This document shows, piece after piece, positions 1-7,916 of a stretch of DNA of 64,000 nucleotides. Within the stretch, counting starts at the first letter, position 1; every line of letters begins with the position of its first letter. A model generated the notes under the pieces. The model was given only the letters and a program-made list of their open reading frames with translations, was not told the origin of the DNA and ran no database searches. The DNA comes from Epilithonimonas hispanica (lineage in GTDB: Bacteria; Bacteroidota; Bacteroidia; Flavobacteriales; Weeksellaceae). The translations under genes were made by a program, and so were the position numbers. The stretch spans positions 1-64,000 of the forward strand of contig NZ_QNUG01000004.1 of the NCBI RefSeq assembly GCF_003385395.1, read 5' to 3'.

Positions 1-81
1 GTCTTGATACCTTTGACACAAAATGGTTCACCCTGTTTCTTGTGAATGATTTTTAAATTATAAATCTAATCTTGTATTTTT

Positions 82-165
82 TATTTTGCAAACTAAAGGG
101 CACAAAGGATTCAACAAAAGAACACAAATTTTAGTGAGCCTTGTGTAAACTTTGAGTTTTTGTGG
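82..165. repeat. Degenerate inverted repeat downstream of pcm
   Basis: Read on the minus strand this stretch begins AACCACAAAAACTCAAAG and later has CTTTTGTTGAATCCTTTGTG, which pair imperfectly. It resembles the CACAAAG/CTTTGTG arms of the hairpin elements at 4186-4372 and 10748-10940, but the GAGCCTGTTTAAA ends are not clear. It follows the pcm stop codon directly. Membership in that family is an inference and weak. Confidence 0.3.
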
Positions 166-816
166 TTAGAAAGATTTATTTTGAAGCATCGGAACAAATT
201 TATAAACGCCAAATTCCTCTTTCTCAAATTGAGTTTCCGATATTTTCGTAAATCGATAAAGAACCTGCTCATCCGTTTTCCCTAACGGAATTACCATTTT
301 TCCGCCAACTTTTAATTGTTTCAGAAGTTCGGTTGGAAGAATCTCCGCGCCACACGTTACGAGAACTTTATCAAAAGGGGCAAATGTTGGTAAACCAGCA
401 AAACCGTCTCCGAAACTTTGAAATTTTGGTCTAAGATTCAATTCTCGCAGAATCTTAGTAGAAAAATTGTACAAGTCCTTTTGACGTTCAATCGTGTAAA
501 CCAAAGCTTTCATTTGGATCAAAACGGCAGTCTGATAACCACAACCTGTTCCAATTTCTAAAATTTTTTCACCTTCATTGACTTCTAGCAATTCGGTTTG
601 CTCGGCAACCGTTGAAGGATGAGAAATAGTTTGTTTCGCAGCAATAGGAAAAGCGCGGTCTTCATAGGCATAATCTTCGAAAACACTTTCTATGAAAAGG
701 TGTCTTGGCACTTCGTTCATTGCACCCAGAACAAAAGAATCGGTAATCCCGATTTTCTGATGAAGATAATCTATTAATTGTTTTCTTTTGCCTTTGTGAA
801 CGTAAGTATCTCTCAT
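166..816 (-). CDS. pcm: Protein-L-isoaspartate O-methyltransferase
   Basis: A 216-residue SAM-dependent methyltransferase that methylates L-isoaspartyl residues in damaged cytosolic proteins so that they can revert to aspartate. The family signature is visible: QTISHPSTVAEQTELL at about residues 62-77, followed by the SAM-binding motif I ILEIGTGCGYQ at about 85-95. Length is usual for bacterial Pcm. The start is an ATG (complement of 814-816), divergent from the FabH-like gene across about 180 bp of very AT-rich DNA. A rRNA or small-molecule methyltransferase is unlikely given the Pcm-specific motif. Confidence 0.93.
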   Translation of the reverse strand: MRDTYVHKGKRKQLIDYLHQKIGITDSFVLGAMNEVPRHLFIESVFEDYAYEDRAFPIAAKQTISHPSTVAEQTELLEVNEGEKILEIGTGCGYQTAVLIQMKALVYTIERQKDLYNFSTKILRELNLRPKFQSFGDGFAGLPTFAPFDKVLVTCGAEILPTELLKQLKVGGKMVIPLGKTDEQVLYRFTKISETQFEKEEFGVYKFVPMLQNKSF

Positions 817-998
817 TATTCTAATTAGAGGTTTTTAAATCTAGTCTGCAATTTCGGAAGGAAAAATTTAAAATCCAAGCAAGAATCATTATTTTAAAAA
901 TTTATTAAAAATCAAAACCTTAATTAGATTAAACTTTATAAATTTGATTGTTTTTTTATTAAAAACTTAAATATTATTTCAATTAATTGAATGAACAA

Positions 999-1955
999 AT
1001 GAATGTTATGCAGAAATTAAGAGCTTACATCAAAGGGACAGGATCTTATGTTCCTCCAAAAATTTTAAAAAATGATTTTTTCGAAAAAGTAGGTTCTTCC
1101 GACGAGTGGATTTTTAAAAACCTGGGAATCAAAGAACGCCGAATTGCAGAAGGTGAAGTCACCAGCGATTTGGCTTATAAAGCAGGTTTGAGAGCTCTGG
1201 AAAATACAGACGTCACACCAAAAGATATCGACCTGATTATTGTTGCCACTTCTACCCCAGACAGACAAGCACCATCAACAGCGTGTTTTGTTCAGGAAAA
1301 AATGGAAGCGCCTCAAGCTGTGGCTTTTGATATTTCTGCAGTTTGTTCTGGTGGCCTTTATGGAATTGCAATTGGTTGTCAGTTCATTGAAACAGGAATG
1401 TATAAAAATGTGCTTGTGATTGGCGCTGATACTTTTTCAACGATTACCGACTGGGAAAGAAAAGATTCGGTTTTCTTTGGCGATGGCGCTGGAGCTATTT
1501 TGCTATCGGCTACGACTGAAGATAAAGGTTTTATGGATTTCAAACTTCACGCAGACGGAACCGGAAAATACCATTTTAATATTCCTGCAGGCGGTTCAGA
1601 AATGCCAGCTTCGGAAGAAACTTTGAAGCAAAAACTCCATTATTTCCAAATGAACGGTAAAGAAGTTTTTGAAACTGCAACTAGAGTTTTGCCTGAGACA
1701 ATTAATGAAATTTTAGATGCCAACAAACTGACTTCTGATAATGTAGATTGGGTGATTCCTCATCAGCCAAGTATTAGAATTTTACAAGAAACCGCTAGAA
1801 AAACCAATATCCCATTCGAAAAAGTAATGACGAATATGGATAAATATGCCAACACTTCCGGCGGAACAATCCCAATTGTTCTGGATGAGACTTATAAAAG
1901 CGGCCGTATAAAACCTGGTAATCTTTTACTTTTTGCAGCTGTTGGTTCCGGATGA
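999..1955 (+). CDS. 3-oxoacyl-ACP synthase III (FabH-like), C-terminus cut by a TGA
   Basis: A KAS III thiolase-fold condensing enzyme that would join an acyl-CoA primer to malonyl-ACP. Numbered from the ATG at 1008, the catalytic triad is intact: Cys113 (AVCSGG), His252 (IPHQPS) and Asn282 (YANTSGG). The frame stops at TGA 1953-1955 after VGSG. The same frame continues with TWGTALYKA to a TAA at 1983-1985, and KAS III proteins normally end G-x-G-[WF]-T-W-G-x-A-L. The TGA therefore replaces an aromatic codon, probably TGG, and removes the last core strand. The ATGs at 999 and 1008 are both plausible starts; the frame also has an upstream TTG. The next gene is FabI-like, so a dedicated acyl-chain pathway is possible. 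Confidence 0.85.
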   Translation: MNVMQKLRAYIKGTGSYVPPKILKNDFFEKVGSSDEWIFKNLGIKERRIAEGEVTSDLAYKAGLRALENTDVTPKDIDLIIVATSTPDRQAPSTACFVQEKMEAPQAVAFDISAVCSGGLYGIAIGCQFIETGMYKNVLVIGADTFSTITDWERKDSVFFGDGAGAILLSATTEDKGFMDFKLHADGTGKYHFNIPAGGSEMPASEETLKQKLHYFQMNGKEVFETATRVLPETINEILDANKLTSDNVDWVIPHQPSIRILQETARKTNIPFEKVMTNMDKYANTSGGTIPIVLDETYKSGRIKPGNLLLFAAVGSG

Positions 1956-2027
1956 ACTTGGGGGACAGCACTTTATAAAGCGTAAGATAATTCATTAATT
2001 TTTAATTATTAATTGTTAATTAGCAAT

Positions 2028-2852
2028 ATGTTAGATAATCAAACTTTCCTTATTACCGGAATTGCAGATGAAAATTCTCTTGCAATGACAACCGCTGAAA
2101 AAATCCTTTCCAACAATGGAAAAGTGATTTGTACAGGATTAGGTGTAACTCCTTTTCACAAAAACCTTTCTGAAAAAGCAGAATCTTTCCTCAATAAAAA
2201 TTATGAAGACTTCGAAAATGCCTGCAAAAAAGTTTTAGGCGACGATGTTTATACTGCTCCACTTGATGTGACTTTACCAGAAAGTTTAAACTATTTTGCT
2301 GATGACTTGAAAACGAAAGATATTAAGCTAAATGGTTTTCTTCACGCGATTGCAATGGACAAAACCATTAGAAACAAAGCTGTAAAACCAATGCTGGAAG
2401 TAACAGCGGAAGAATTCAATGACACGATGAATGTGTCTGCGTTTTCTCTAGTTACGCTTTGTCACGCTTTACTTGCGAATGAAGTTTTGCAAAATGGAGC
2501 TTCTATTGTTTCATTAAGCTACATTGCCGCGGAGAAAGTTTCGTTTTTTCCTTATATCAATATGAGTATTGCGAAAGCTGCGCTTGAAAGACTAACGATT
2601 GAAATGGCTTACGAGCTCGGAAAAAAATATGGAATCCGTGCCAATGCGATTAGATTTTCACCTTTTATGGGAAGTAAAGCAGGTAATGCTACTTTGAAAG
2701 TTGAAGATGTTGAAAGAGCCAATAGAATCAGTCCGCTTGGAAATGCACTTCCTGAAGATTTGGCTCACGAGATTGTTCATCTTTTCCGAAAAGAAACCAG
2801 AATCACAGGTGAAATCCGTCACGTGGATGGTGGTTTTCATATTATGGGATAG
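2028..2852 (+). CDS. FabI-like enoyl-ACP reductase, short-chain dehydrogenase fold
   Basis: A 274-residue short-chain dehydrogenase that most resembles enoyl-ACP reductase FabI. The N-terminal nucleotide loop reads LITGIADENSLA, as in FabI. The FabI-type active site Y-x6-K is present as Tyr176 and Lys183, with another tyrosine (Tyr165) 11 residues upstream where E. coli FabI has one 10 residues upstream. The C-terminus ends HVDGGFHIMG, also FabI-like. The ATG at 2028 is preferred over the in-frame TTG at 2013, since the nucleotide-binding strand begins at once after it. It is divergent enough that it may not be the main cellular FabI; it probably works with the adjacent KAS III. Confidence 0.75.
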   Translation: MLDNQTFLITGIADENSLAMTTAEKILSNNGKVICTGLGVTPFHKNLSEKAESFLNKNYEDFENACKKVLGDDVYTAPLDVTLPESLNYFADDLKTKDIKLNGFLHAIAMDKTIRNKAVKPMLEVTAEEFNDTMNVSAFSLVTLCHALLANEVLQNGASIVSLSYIAAEKVSFFPYINMSIAKAALERLTIEMAYELGKKYGIRANAIRFSPFMGSKAGNATLKVEDVERANRISPLGNALPEDLAHEIVHLFRKETRITGEIRHVDGGFHIMG

Positions 2853-2900
2853 ATTGGGTTCGAGTGTTAGAGAGTTGGGGTGTTGGAGAGTTTATAGGAA

Positions 2901-2977
2901 GTCTTCGACTCCGCTCAGACTGGCAAATCTAAACTACAGTTTATTTTCAGTAATGTCAGGCTGAGGCTCTCGAAGCC
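2901..2977. repeat. Palindromic repeat (GTCTTCGA..CTCAGACTG family)
   Basis: The left arm at 2901-2923 reads GTCTTCGACTCCGCTCAGAC and pairs with the right arm at 2955-2977, whose complement is GGCTTCGAGAGCCTCAGCCT. The unpaired centre is about 30 nt of AT-rich sequence. The same sequence type occurs inside the rsmE frame (63494-63563) and as a half-copy at 40054-40077. This copy is intergenic, 48 bp after the FabI-like stop codon. Confidence 0.75.
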
Positions 2978-3088
2978 TTTCATAGATTTAAATTCATTAA
3001 AAAATATTTCGATAAAGATTCAAGTTGCAATTTTGTGGCTTGAATTTTTATTTAGTTAAATTGCATCATCAAAATTATTTTAAAATTT

Positions 3089-4117
3089 ATGAGACAGATA
3101 AAGACTGCTTTGTTGGCTTATGGCGGTTCTGGAAAATTATTTCACGCTCCATTTCTTGAAGTAAACGATGGTTTCAAATTAATAGGCGCTTACGAACGAA
3201 GCAAAAAAAATATACAAACCGATTATCCGAATGTTAAAAGTTTTGATTCTTTGGAAGAAGTTTTGGAAAGTGATGCAGAATTAATTGTAGTTAATACGCC
3301 AATTGATACACATTTCGAATTCACAAAGAAAGTTTTGGAAGCTGGAAAACATGCTTTGGTAGAAAAAGCTTTCACAACAACTTCTGGTGAAGCGGAAGAA
3401 CTGCATCAACTTGCAAAAGAAAAAAATCTAAAACTCTGCGTGTATCAAAACCGACGATATGACAGCGATTTCCGAACTGTGAAAAAGGTGTTGGAAGAAG
3501 AATATCTTGGAGAAATAGTAGAAGCGGAAATCCGATTCGAAAGATATAATCCAGAGTTGAGTCCGAAAGCGTGGAAAGAAAACGGAAATCCAGGAGCCAG
3601 TATCTTGATGGATCTTGGTTCTCACGTGATTGACCAAGCTTTGACATTATTCGGAAATCCAGAAAAGGTTTTTGCTGATATCAGAAAAACGAGAGATAAC
3701 ACTCAGATTGATGATTATTTTGACATTCTGCTTTATTATCCTGACAAACGTGTAAGATTAAAAGCCAGTTTCTTCGTTAAAGAAATGACACCTTCTTACG
3801 TTTTCCACGGCAAGAAAGGAAGTTTCTTAAAACACAGAGCAGACATCCAAGAAGATGAATTAAAACTTGGAAAAATACCGAATCGTGACAGTTGGGGAAC
3901 CGAACCTGAGGACAAAACCGGACTTTTGGTTTACAATGACAGAGTTGTTAACTTCCCAACCTTTCAAGGGAATTATCTGGATTTCTACGATGACCTTTAC
4001 AATGCAATTGTGAATGACAAGAAAGTTCCAGTAACTGCGAAACAAGCTTACCATACAATGAAAGTGATTGAAGCAGCGAAAGAAAGTTCCGAGAAAGGAT
4101 GTGCTGTTGATTTGTAA
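3089..4117 (+). CDS. Gfo/Idh/MocA family NAD(P)-dependent oxidoreductase
   Basis: A 342-residue oxidoreductase with an N-terminal Rossmann fold (AYGGSGKLFHAPFL at residues 10-23) and the C-terminal Gfo/Idh alpha/beta domain. The usual E-K-P signature is changed to EKAF at residues 92-95, while the catalytic-region segment GSHVIDQALTLFG is kept. The family acts on sugars, inositols and related polyols; the substrate cannot be told from sequence. It stands alone, with a 236-bp gap holding a palindromic repeat before it and a 459-bp gap after it. The 4577 gene is another member of the same superfamily but not a close duplicate. Confidence 0.85.
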   Translation: MRQIKTALLAYGGSGKLFHAPFLEVNDGFKLIGAYERSKKNIQTDYPNVKSFDSLEEVLESDAELIVVNTPIDTHFEFTKKVLEAGKHALVEKAFTTTSGEAEELHQLAKEKNLKLCVYQNRRYDSDFRTVKKVLEEEYLGEIVEAEIRFERYNPELSPKAWKENGNPGASILMDLGSHVIDQALTLFGNPEKVFADIRKTRDNTQIDDYFDILLYYPDKRVRLKASFFVKEMTPSYVFHGKKGSFLKHRADIQEDELKLGKIPNRDSWGTEPEDKTGLLVYNDRVVNFPTFQGNYLDFYDDLYNAIVNDKKVPVTAKQAYHTMKVIEAAKESSEKGCAVDL

Positions 4118-4185
4118 AAATAAATGTTTAAAGAAATTTTTGAATATATCAACACCATTATTTCGGTGCTTCGCACTTTTTTGAA

Positions 4186-4372
4186 ACTCTCAGAGCCTAT
4201 TTAAAATTAGTAAAAACCACATAGTCACATAGAAAATCTCAATATTAAGTGCTAAAAAGAAAAAATAGAAGCACAATTTTTCCTATTTTTTCTTTATTTT
4301 AATAAAAGCTATGTGTCTATGTGGTTGTAAAATCATTTCTGATAAAAATTTAAACAGGCTCTCAATCATTTC
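4186..4372. repeat. Long hairpin repeat (GAGCCTGTTTAAA / AACCACATAG family), copy 1
   Basis: The left arm runs from GAGCCTATTTAAAATTAG through AACCACATAGTCACATAG. The right arm carries CTATGTGTCTATGTGGTT and ends TTTAAACAGGCTCTC, the complement of the left end. The centre also pairs (AAAGAAAAAATAG against CTATTTTTTCTTT), so the whole element can fold into one long stem. It has no open reading frame. A second copy with the same plan is at 10748-10940. Together with the terminator at 4407-4445 it fills most of the 459-bp gap between the two Gfo/Idh genes. Confidence 0.8.
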
Positions 4373-4406
4373 TACCAATATATCACTGCTTCGCAGTTTT
4401 AATGAC

Positions 4407-4445
4407 AAGACTCAGAATCATAAAAAATTCTGAGTCTTTTTTTAT
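4407..4445 (+). terminator. Intrinsic terminator
   Basis: A perfect 12-bp stem AAGACTCAGAAT / ATTCTGAGTCTT with an 8-nt loop is followed by a T-run. It lies 290 nt after the upstream Gfo/Idh stop codon, downstream of the long hairpin repeat, so that mRNA may have a long 3' end. Confidence 0.85.
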
Positions 4446-4576
4446 GTTGAGTTCCTTTAATTCTTAAATTTACGACTTTAACAAAATGAGTTATGAAATC
4501 GCCGTAATTCGGAAATGCAAATACCGATAAAATTTTAGCGATTGCATATGACCATAACAATAATCTAAATCAACAT

Positions 4577-5542
4577 ATGATAAAAGCAGGACTTGTAGGA
4601 GCTGGACATTTGGGGAAAATCCATTTGAGATTACTGAATCAATCTGAGAAATATGAACTCGTTGGTTTCCACGATAAAGACGCAGAAAACGGACGAAAAC
4701 TAGCAGCAGAATTTGGATACAAATATTTTGAAAGCTTCGAAGATTTGTTAGAAGAAATCGATATGCTGGATATTGTGACACCAACTGTCTATCACTACGA
4801 TTATGCGATAAAAGCGATTGAAAAAGGCATTCATTTTTTCATCGAAAAACCTGTAACACAAACTCTGGAACAAGCGGAGGAAATCCTTTCGCGATGTAGA
4901 GAATTCGGAATCAAAGCTCAAGTAGGTCACGTTGAGCGATATAACCCAGCTTTTATTGGAGCGAAAGATTATATTAAAAATCCAATGTTTATCGAGATTC
5001 ACAGATTGGCGGAGTTCAATCCTAGAGGGACAGATGTTTCTGTGGTTTTGGATTTGATGATTCACGATTTGGATATTTTGTTGAGTTTGGTTAAGTCCAA
5101 AGTAAAAGAGATCCACGCCAGCGGTGTTTCTGTCGTGAGCAAAACGCCAGACATCTGCAATGCGAGAATTGAGTTTGAAAATGGTTGTGTGGCTAACCTT
5201 ACAACTTCCAGAATCTCTATGAAAGCGATGAGAAAATCTAGATTTTTCCAACAAGACGCTTACGTTTCTGTTGATTTCTTGGAGAAAAAAGCTGAAGTTA
5301 TCAGGATGAAACCTGCACCAGAAAATCCGTCTGATTTTGATATGATTATCGAAAATGCGGAAGGCGAGAAAAACCAAATTCTTTTCGAATATCCAAATAT
5401 CCAACCGAATAATGCAATCTTAGATGAATTAGAAAGTTTCGCCAATGCAATCGAATATGATGTTCCTGTTCAGGTTTCTTTGGAAGATGGGACTGAGGCG
5501 TTGAAAGTGGCGCTGGAGATTGTGAGGTTGATTACTAAGTAA
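4577..5542 (+). CDS. Gfo/Idh/MocA family NAD(P)-dependent oxidoreductase
   Basis: A 321-residue protein with a canonical Rossmann start (GLVGAGHLGKIH, residues 5-16), the family E-K-P motif at residues 90-92 (IEKPVTQT) and the catalytic-region motif MIHDLDILLSLV. It also keeps the VGHVERYNPAF segment typical of the family. The reaction is probably NAD(P)-dependent oxidation or reduction of a sugar or polyol; the substrate is unknown. The ATG at 4577 places the dinucleotide strand at the N-terminus as expected. The next gene starts 4 bp after its stop, so the two are likely co-transcribed. Confidence 0.88.
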   Translation: MIKAGLVGAGHLGKIHLRLLNQSEKYELVGFHDKDAENGRKLAAEFGYKYFESFEDLLEEIDMLDIVTPTVYHYDYAIKAIEKGIHFFIEKPVTQTLEQAEEILSRCREFGIKAQVGHVERYNPAFIGAKDYIKNPMFIEIHRLAEFNPRGTDVSVVLDLMIHDLDILLSLVKSKVKEIHASGVSVVSKTPDICNARIEFENGCVANLTTSRISMKAMRKSRFFQQDAYVSVDFLEKKAEVIRMKPAPENPSDFDMIIENAEGEKNQILFEYPNIQPNNAILDELESFANAIEYDVPVQVSLEDGTEALKVALEIVRLITK

Positions 5543-5546
5543 ATTG

Positions 5547-6320
5547 ATGTTTAAGAAGTTATTTCTTTTATTAATATTACTTTCTTTTGGTAATTTATAT
5601 TGTCAAGATGATGACTATGAAGTTGCTAAAAAAGAATTTGAAAATTTTGTTTTCAGTTCAGATTCAATCAAAATTCAGAATATAAAGAATACGAAATTTG
5701 AAAAAATCACCGATATCCAAGAATATCATCATTCTGTTACACGATTACTTGATTTTGGTTTAACTGAAAGCATTTACGAATTAAGATTCTCTTACCCTTT
5801 TGACATACAATATGTAAAAGGAAGAAATGTCTTTATCTTTTTATTCTATCTTCATGGAAAAGAAGTGGGAAAAATTGTAGATTATGCCCAATATAAAGAT
5901 GAAGAAAAACAAATTTCTAGCAAATTAGATTCTGGAATCAATGATTATATTGTTAAACATAATCTTTTTTATAAAACCAATTATTCTCAAAAAAAATTTA
6001 TTGATGATATTATAACAAAAAATGTTTACGGAGATTATTGTGGTTATTCTGGAAGTAAAGAGGAAAAAATGTTTGACTTAGAATTGGAAAAACTAAGTAA
6101 TGTTGAAAGTTATGTGAATTGGATGAAATCATTTAATCCTGAAAAACAAATGTGGGGATATGATCAAATTCAGTATCTTTTGCGCAAAGAATTAATTGAG
6201 TTAGAAACTGATGAACAAAAGATTTTCAATCATATCAAAAACAGAAATGCAATCGTAGAAACTTGTTCTGATTGTAAGTTTGGTATTTTTAAAAGAGTTT
6301 TCAAAATTAAAAACAACTAA
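5547..6320 (+). CDS. Secreted protein of unknown function
   Basis: A 257-residue protein that I do not recognise. It begins with a clear Sec signal peptide (MFKKLFLLLILLSFGNLYCQ), with cleavage likely before the acidic run DDDYE. The mature part is rich in Lys, Asp and Tyr without membrane segments, and has a C-terminal C-x2-C pair (ETCSDCKFG). ATG 5547 is preferred over the TTG at 5544. It starts 4 bp after the Gfo/Idh stop codon and is probably in the same transcript, but a functional link is not evident. Confidence 0.7.
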   Translation: MFKKLFLLLILLSFGNLYCQDDDYEVAKKEFENFVFSSDSIKIQNIKNTKFEKITDIQEYHHSVTRLLDFGLTESIYELRFSYPFDIQYVKGRNVFIFLFYLHGKEVGKIVDYAQYKDEEKQISSKLDSGINDYIVKHNLFYKTNYSQKKFIDDIITKNVYGDYCGYSGSKEEKMFDLELEKLSNVESYVNWMKSFNPEKQMWGYDQIQYLLRKELIELETDEQKIFNHIKNRNAIVETCSDCKFGIFKRVFKIKNN

Positions 6321-6363
6321 CTCAAAATTTTGAATTTTAAATATTAAATCTTGAATTAATAAT

Positions 6364-7254
6364 ATGAAAAACATTGTTGTAATAGGCGCAGGAACTATGG
6401 GAAATGGGATTGCTCATACTTTTGCTCAAAGCGGATTCCAAGTGAGTTTGGTAAACGTGAAACAAGAAAATCTTGATAAAGCACTAAAAACCATCACAAG
6501 TAATCTTGACAGAATCATTGCCAAAGGAAATCTTACAGAAGAAGAAAAATCAAGTACGCTTGGCAACATTACAACATTTACAGACTTAAAAGATGCAGCT
6601 CCAAATGCCAATCTTATCGTAGAAGCTGCAACAGAAAATCTGGAATTAAAGCTGAAAATATTTGCTCAAATTGATGAGTTAGCTCCTGAGAGCTGTATTT
6701 TAGCAACCAATACCTCATCCATTTCTATCACACAGATTGCTGCGGCAACCAAACGACCAGAAAAAGTCATTGGGATGCACTTTATGAATCCAGTTCCTAT
6801 CATGAAATTGGTAGAAATCATCAAAGGTTATTCTACCTCGAAAGAGACTTTTGACACCATTTTTGAGATGTCAAAAAATCTTGGAAAAGTTCCGGTTGAA
6901 GTGAACGACTATCCTGGATTTGTTGCCAACAGAATCCTGATGCCAATGATCAACGAAGCGATTGAAACGCTTTACAACGGCGTTGCAGGTGTGGAAGAAA
7001 TTGACACAGTTATGAAACTGGGAATGGCACATCCAATGGGACCTTTGCAATTGGCAGATTTTATAGGTCTTGATGTTTGCCTAGCCATTCTAAACGTCAT
7101 GTACGACGGTTTCAAAAATCCTAAATATGCCCCCAATCCACTTCTCGTCAACATGGTAATGGCTGGTAAAAAAGGCGTAAAATCCGGCGAGGGTTTCTAC
7201 GATTATTCTGAAAGTAAAAAAGCGGAGAAAGTTTCGAAAATGTTCTTAAAGTAA
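6364..7254 (+). CDS. 3-hydroxyacyl-CoA (3-hydroxybutyryl-CoA) dehydrogenase
   Basis: A 296-residue NAD(P)-dependent dehydrogenase that interconverts 3-hydroxyacyl-CoA and 3-oxoacyl-CoA in fatty-acid or butanoate metabolism. The Rossmann motif VVIGAGTMGNGIAHTFA is at residues 4-20. The catalytic His and Glu are in MHFMNPVPIMKLVEI, and the C-terminal domain motif GPLQLADFIGLD follows. Length fits the stand-alone short form rather than the fused FadB type. A small secreted-protein gene follows after 5 bp. Substrate chain length cannot be judged from sequence. Confidence 0.9.
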   Translation: MKNIVVIGAGTMGNGIAHTFAQSGFQVSLVNVKQENLDKALKTITSNLDRIIAKGNLTEEEKSSTLGNITTFTDLKDAAPNANLIVEAATENLELKLKIFAQIDELAPESCILATNTSSISITQIAAATKRPEKVIGMHFMNPVPIMKLVEIIKGYSTSKETFDTIFEMSKNLGKVPVEVNDYPGFVANRILMPMINEAIETLYNGVAGVEEIDTVMKLGMAHPMGPLQLADFIGLDVCLAILNVMYDGFKNPKYAPNPLLVNMVMAGKKGVKSGEGFYDYSESKKAEKVSKMFLK

Positions 7255-7259
7255 ACATT

Positions 7260-7832
7260 ATGTTTTCAAAAAAGTTTCTTCTACTTCTTAATTTTCCATC
7301 ATTATTTTTTGCTCAGGAAAAAATGCTTTCTGCTGATTTTGATGGTGATCATATTAAGGATAAAGTATATCTGGATTCTAATAATGGAGCGGTTGTGTAT
7401 CAGCTTTCTTCTCAGAAATTCAAGAAAATATCGTCTAATCAATTTGAAGATTCTGGAGAGATCTTTTTTGATCAATCTAAAAATGGTTTCAAAGTAAAAC
7501 TCAACCAGATGCGAGCTGGCTATGTTTATCAGTTTCGTTATGAAAAAGAAATCGGAAAAATGCGATTGATTGGGATGGAACGCTATGAGTTTGGACCAGC
7601 CAATAATGATGGCAGCGGAGAATCCAGCGTTAATTTACTTACCAATACTTATATCGGAGAATGGAATTATTTCGACAACAAAAAAACAAAGTTGATTAAA
7701 ATCCCAACCATCAAGAAGAAAATGGTTTTACCAAAAGCTTATTTCGACAATCTTGGCAATGTTTTTTCGACTTACATAGATAAAGACACAAGCTATTATC
7801 TCGCAGAGAAAAAAAGGCTTTATAAAGAATAA
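7260..7832 (+). CDS. Secreted protein with a Ca-binding-like D-x-D-G-D loop
   Basis: A 190-residue unrecognised protein. The first 19 residues look like a signal peptide (KKFLLLLNFPSLFFAQ). Just after it comes SADFDGDHIKDKVYLD, a D-x-D-G-D-x3-D loop like those in FG-GAP/VCBS or dockerin-type calcium sites, present once. The rest is beta-rich with many lysines and tyrosines. It starts 5 bp after the hydroxyacyl-CoA dehydrogenase stop codon and is followed by a strong terminator. The Ca-binding idea rests on one motif only. Confidence 0.65.
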   Translation: MFSKKFLLLLNFPSLFFAQEKMLSADFDGDHIKDKVYLDSNNGAVVYQLSSQKFKKISSNQFEDSGEIFFDQSKNGFKVKLNQMRAGYVYQFRYEKEIGKMRLIGMERYEFGPANNDGSGESSVNLLTNTYIGEWNYFDNKKTKLIKIPTIKKKMVLPKAYFDNLGNVFSTYIDKDTSYYLAEKKRLYKE

Positions 7833-7871
7833 ATTTGAAATTAGTAATTTCAGATTACGATTAATAACTTT

Positions 7872-7905
7872 GTCAGAATCAGGTTTGATTCTGACATTTA
7901 TTTTT
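7872..7905 (+). terminator. Intrinsic terminator
   Basis: A perfect 10-bp stem GTCAGAATCA / TGATTCTGAC with a 4-nt loop is followed by ATTTATTTTTTTT. It ends the transcript of the gene stopping at 7832. Confidence 0.85.
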
Positions 7906-7916
7906 TTTAAAAAACT

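Noticed and set aside
4486-4576. Possible 5' extension of the second Gfo/Idh gene: ATG at 4486, then an open frame from 4508 if one base is skipped.
   Set aside because: It needs a frameshift, the family starts at the ATG at 4577, and the extra residues resemble nothing I know. The frame upstream of 4508 has a stop.
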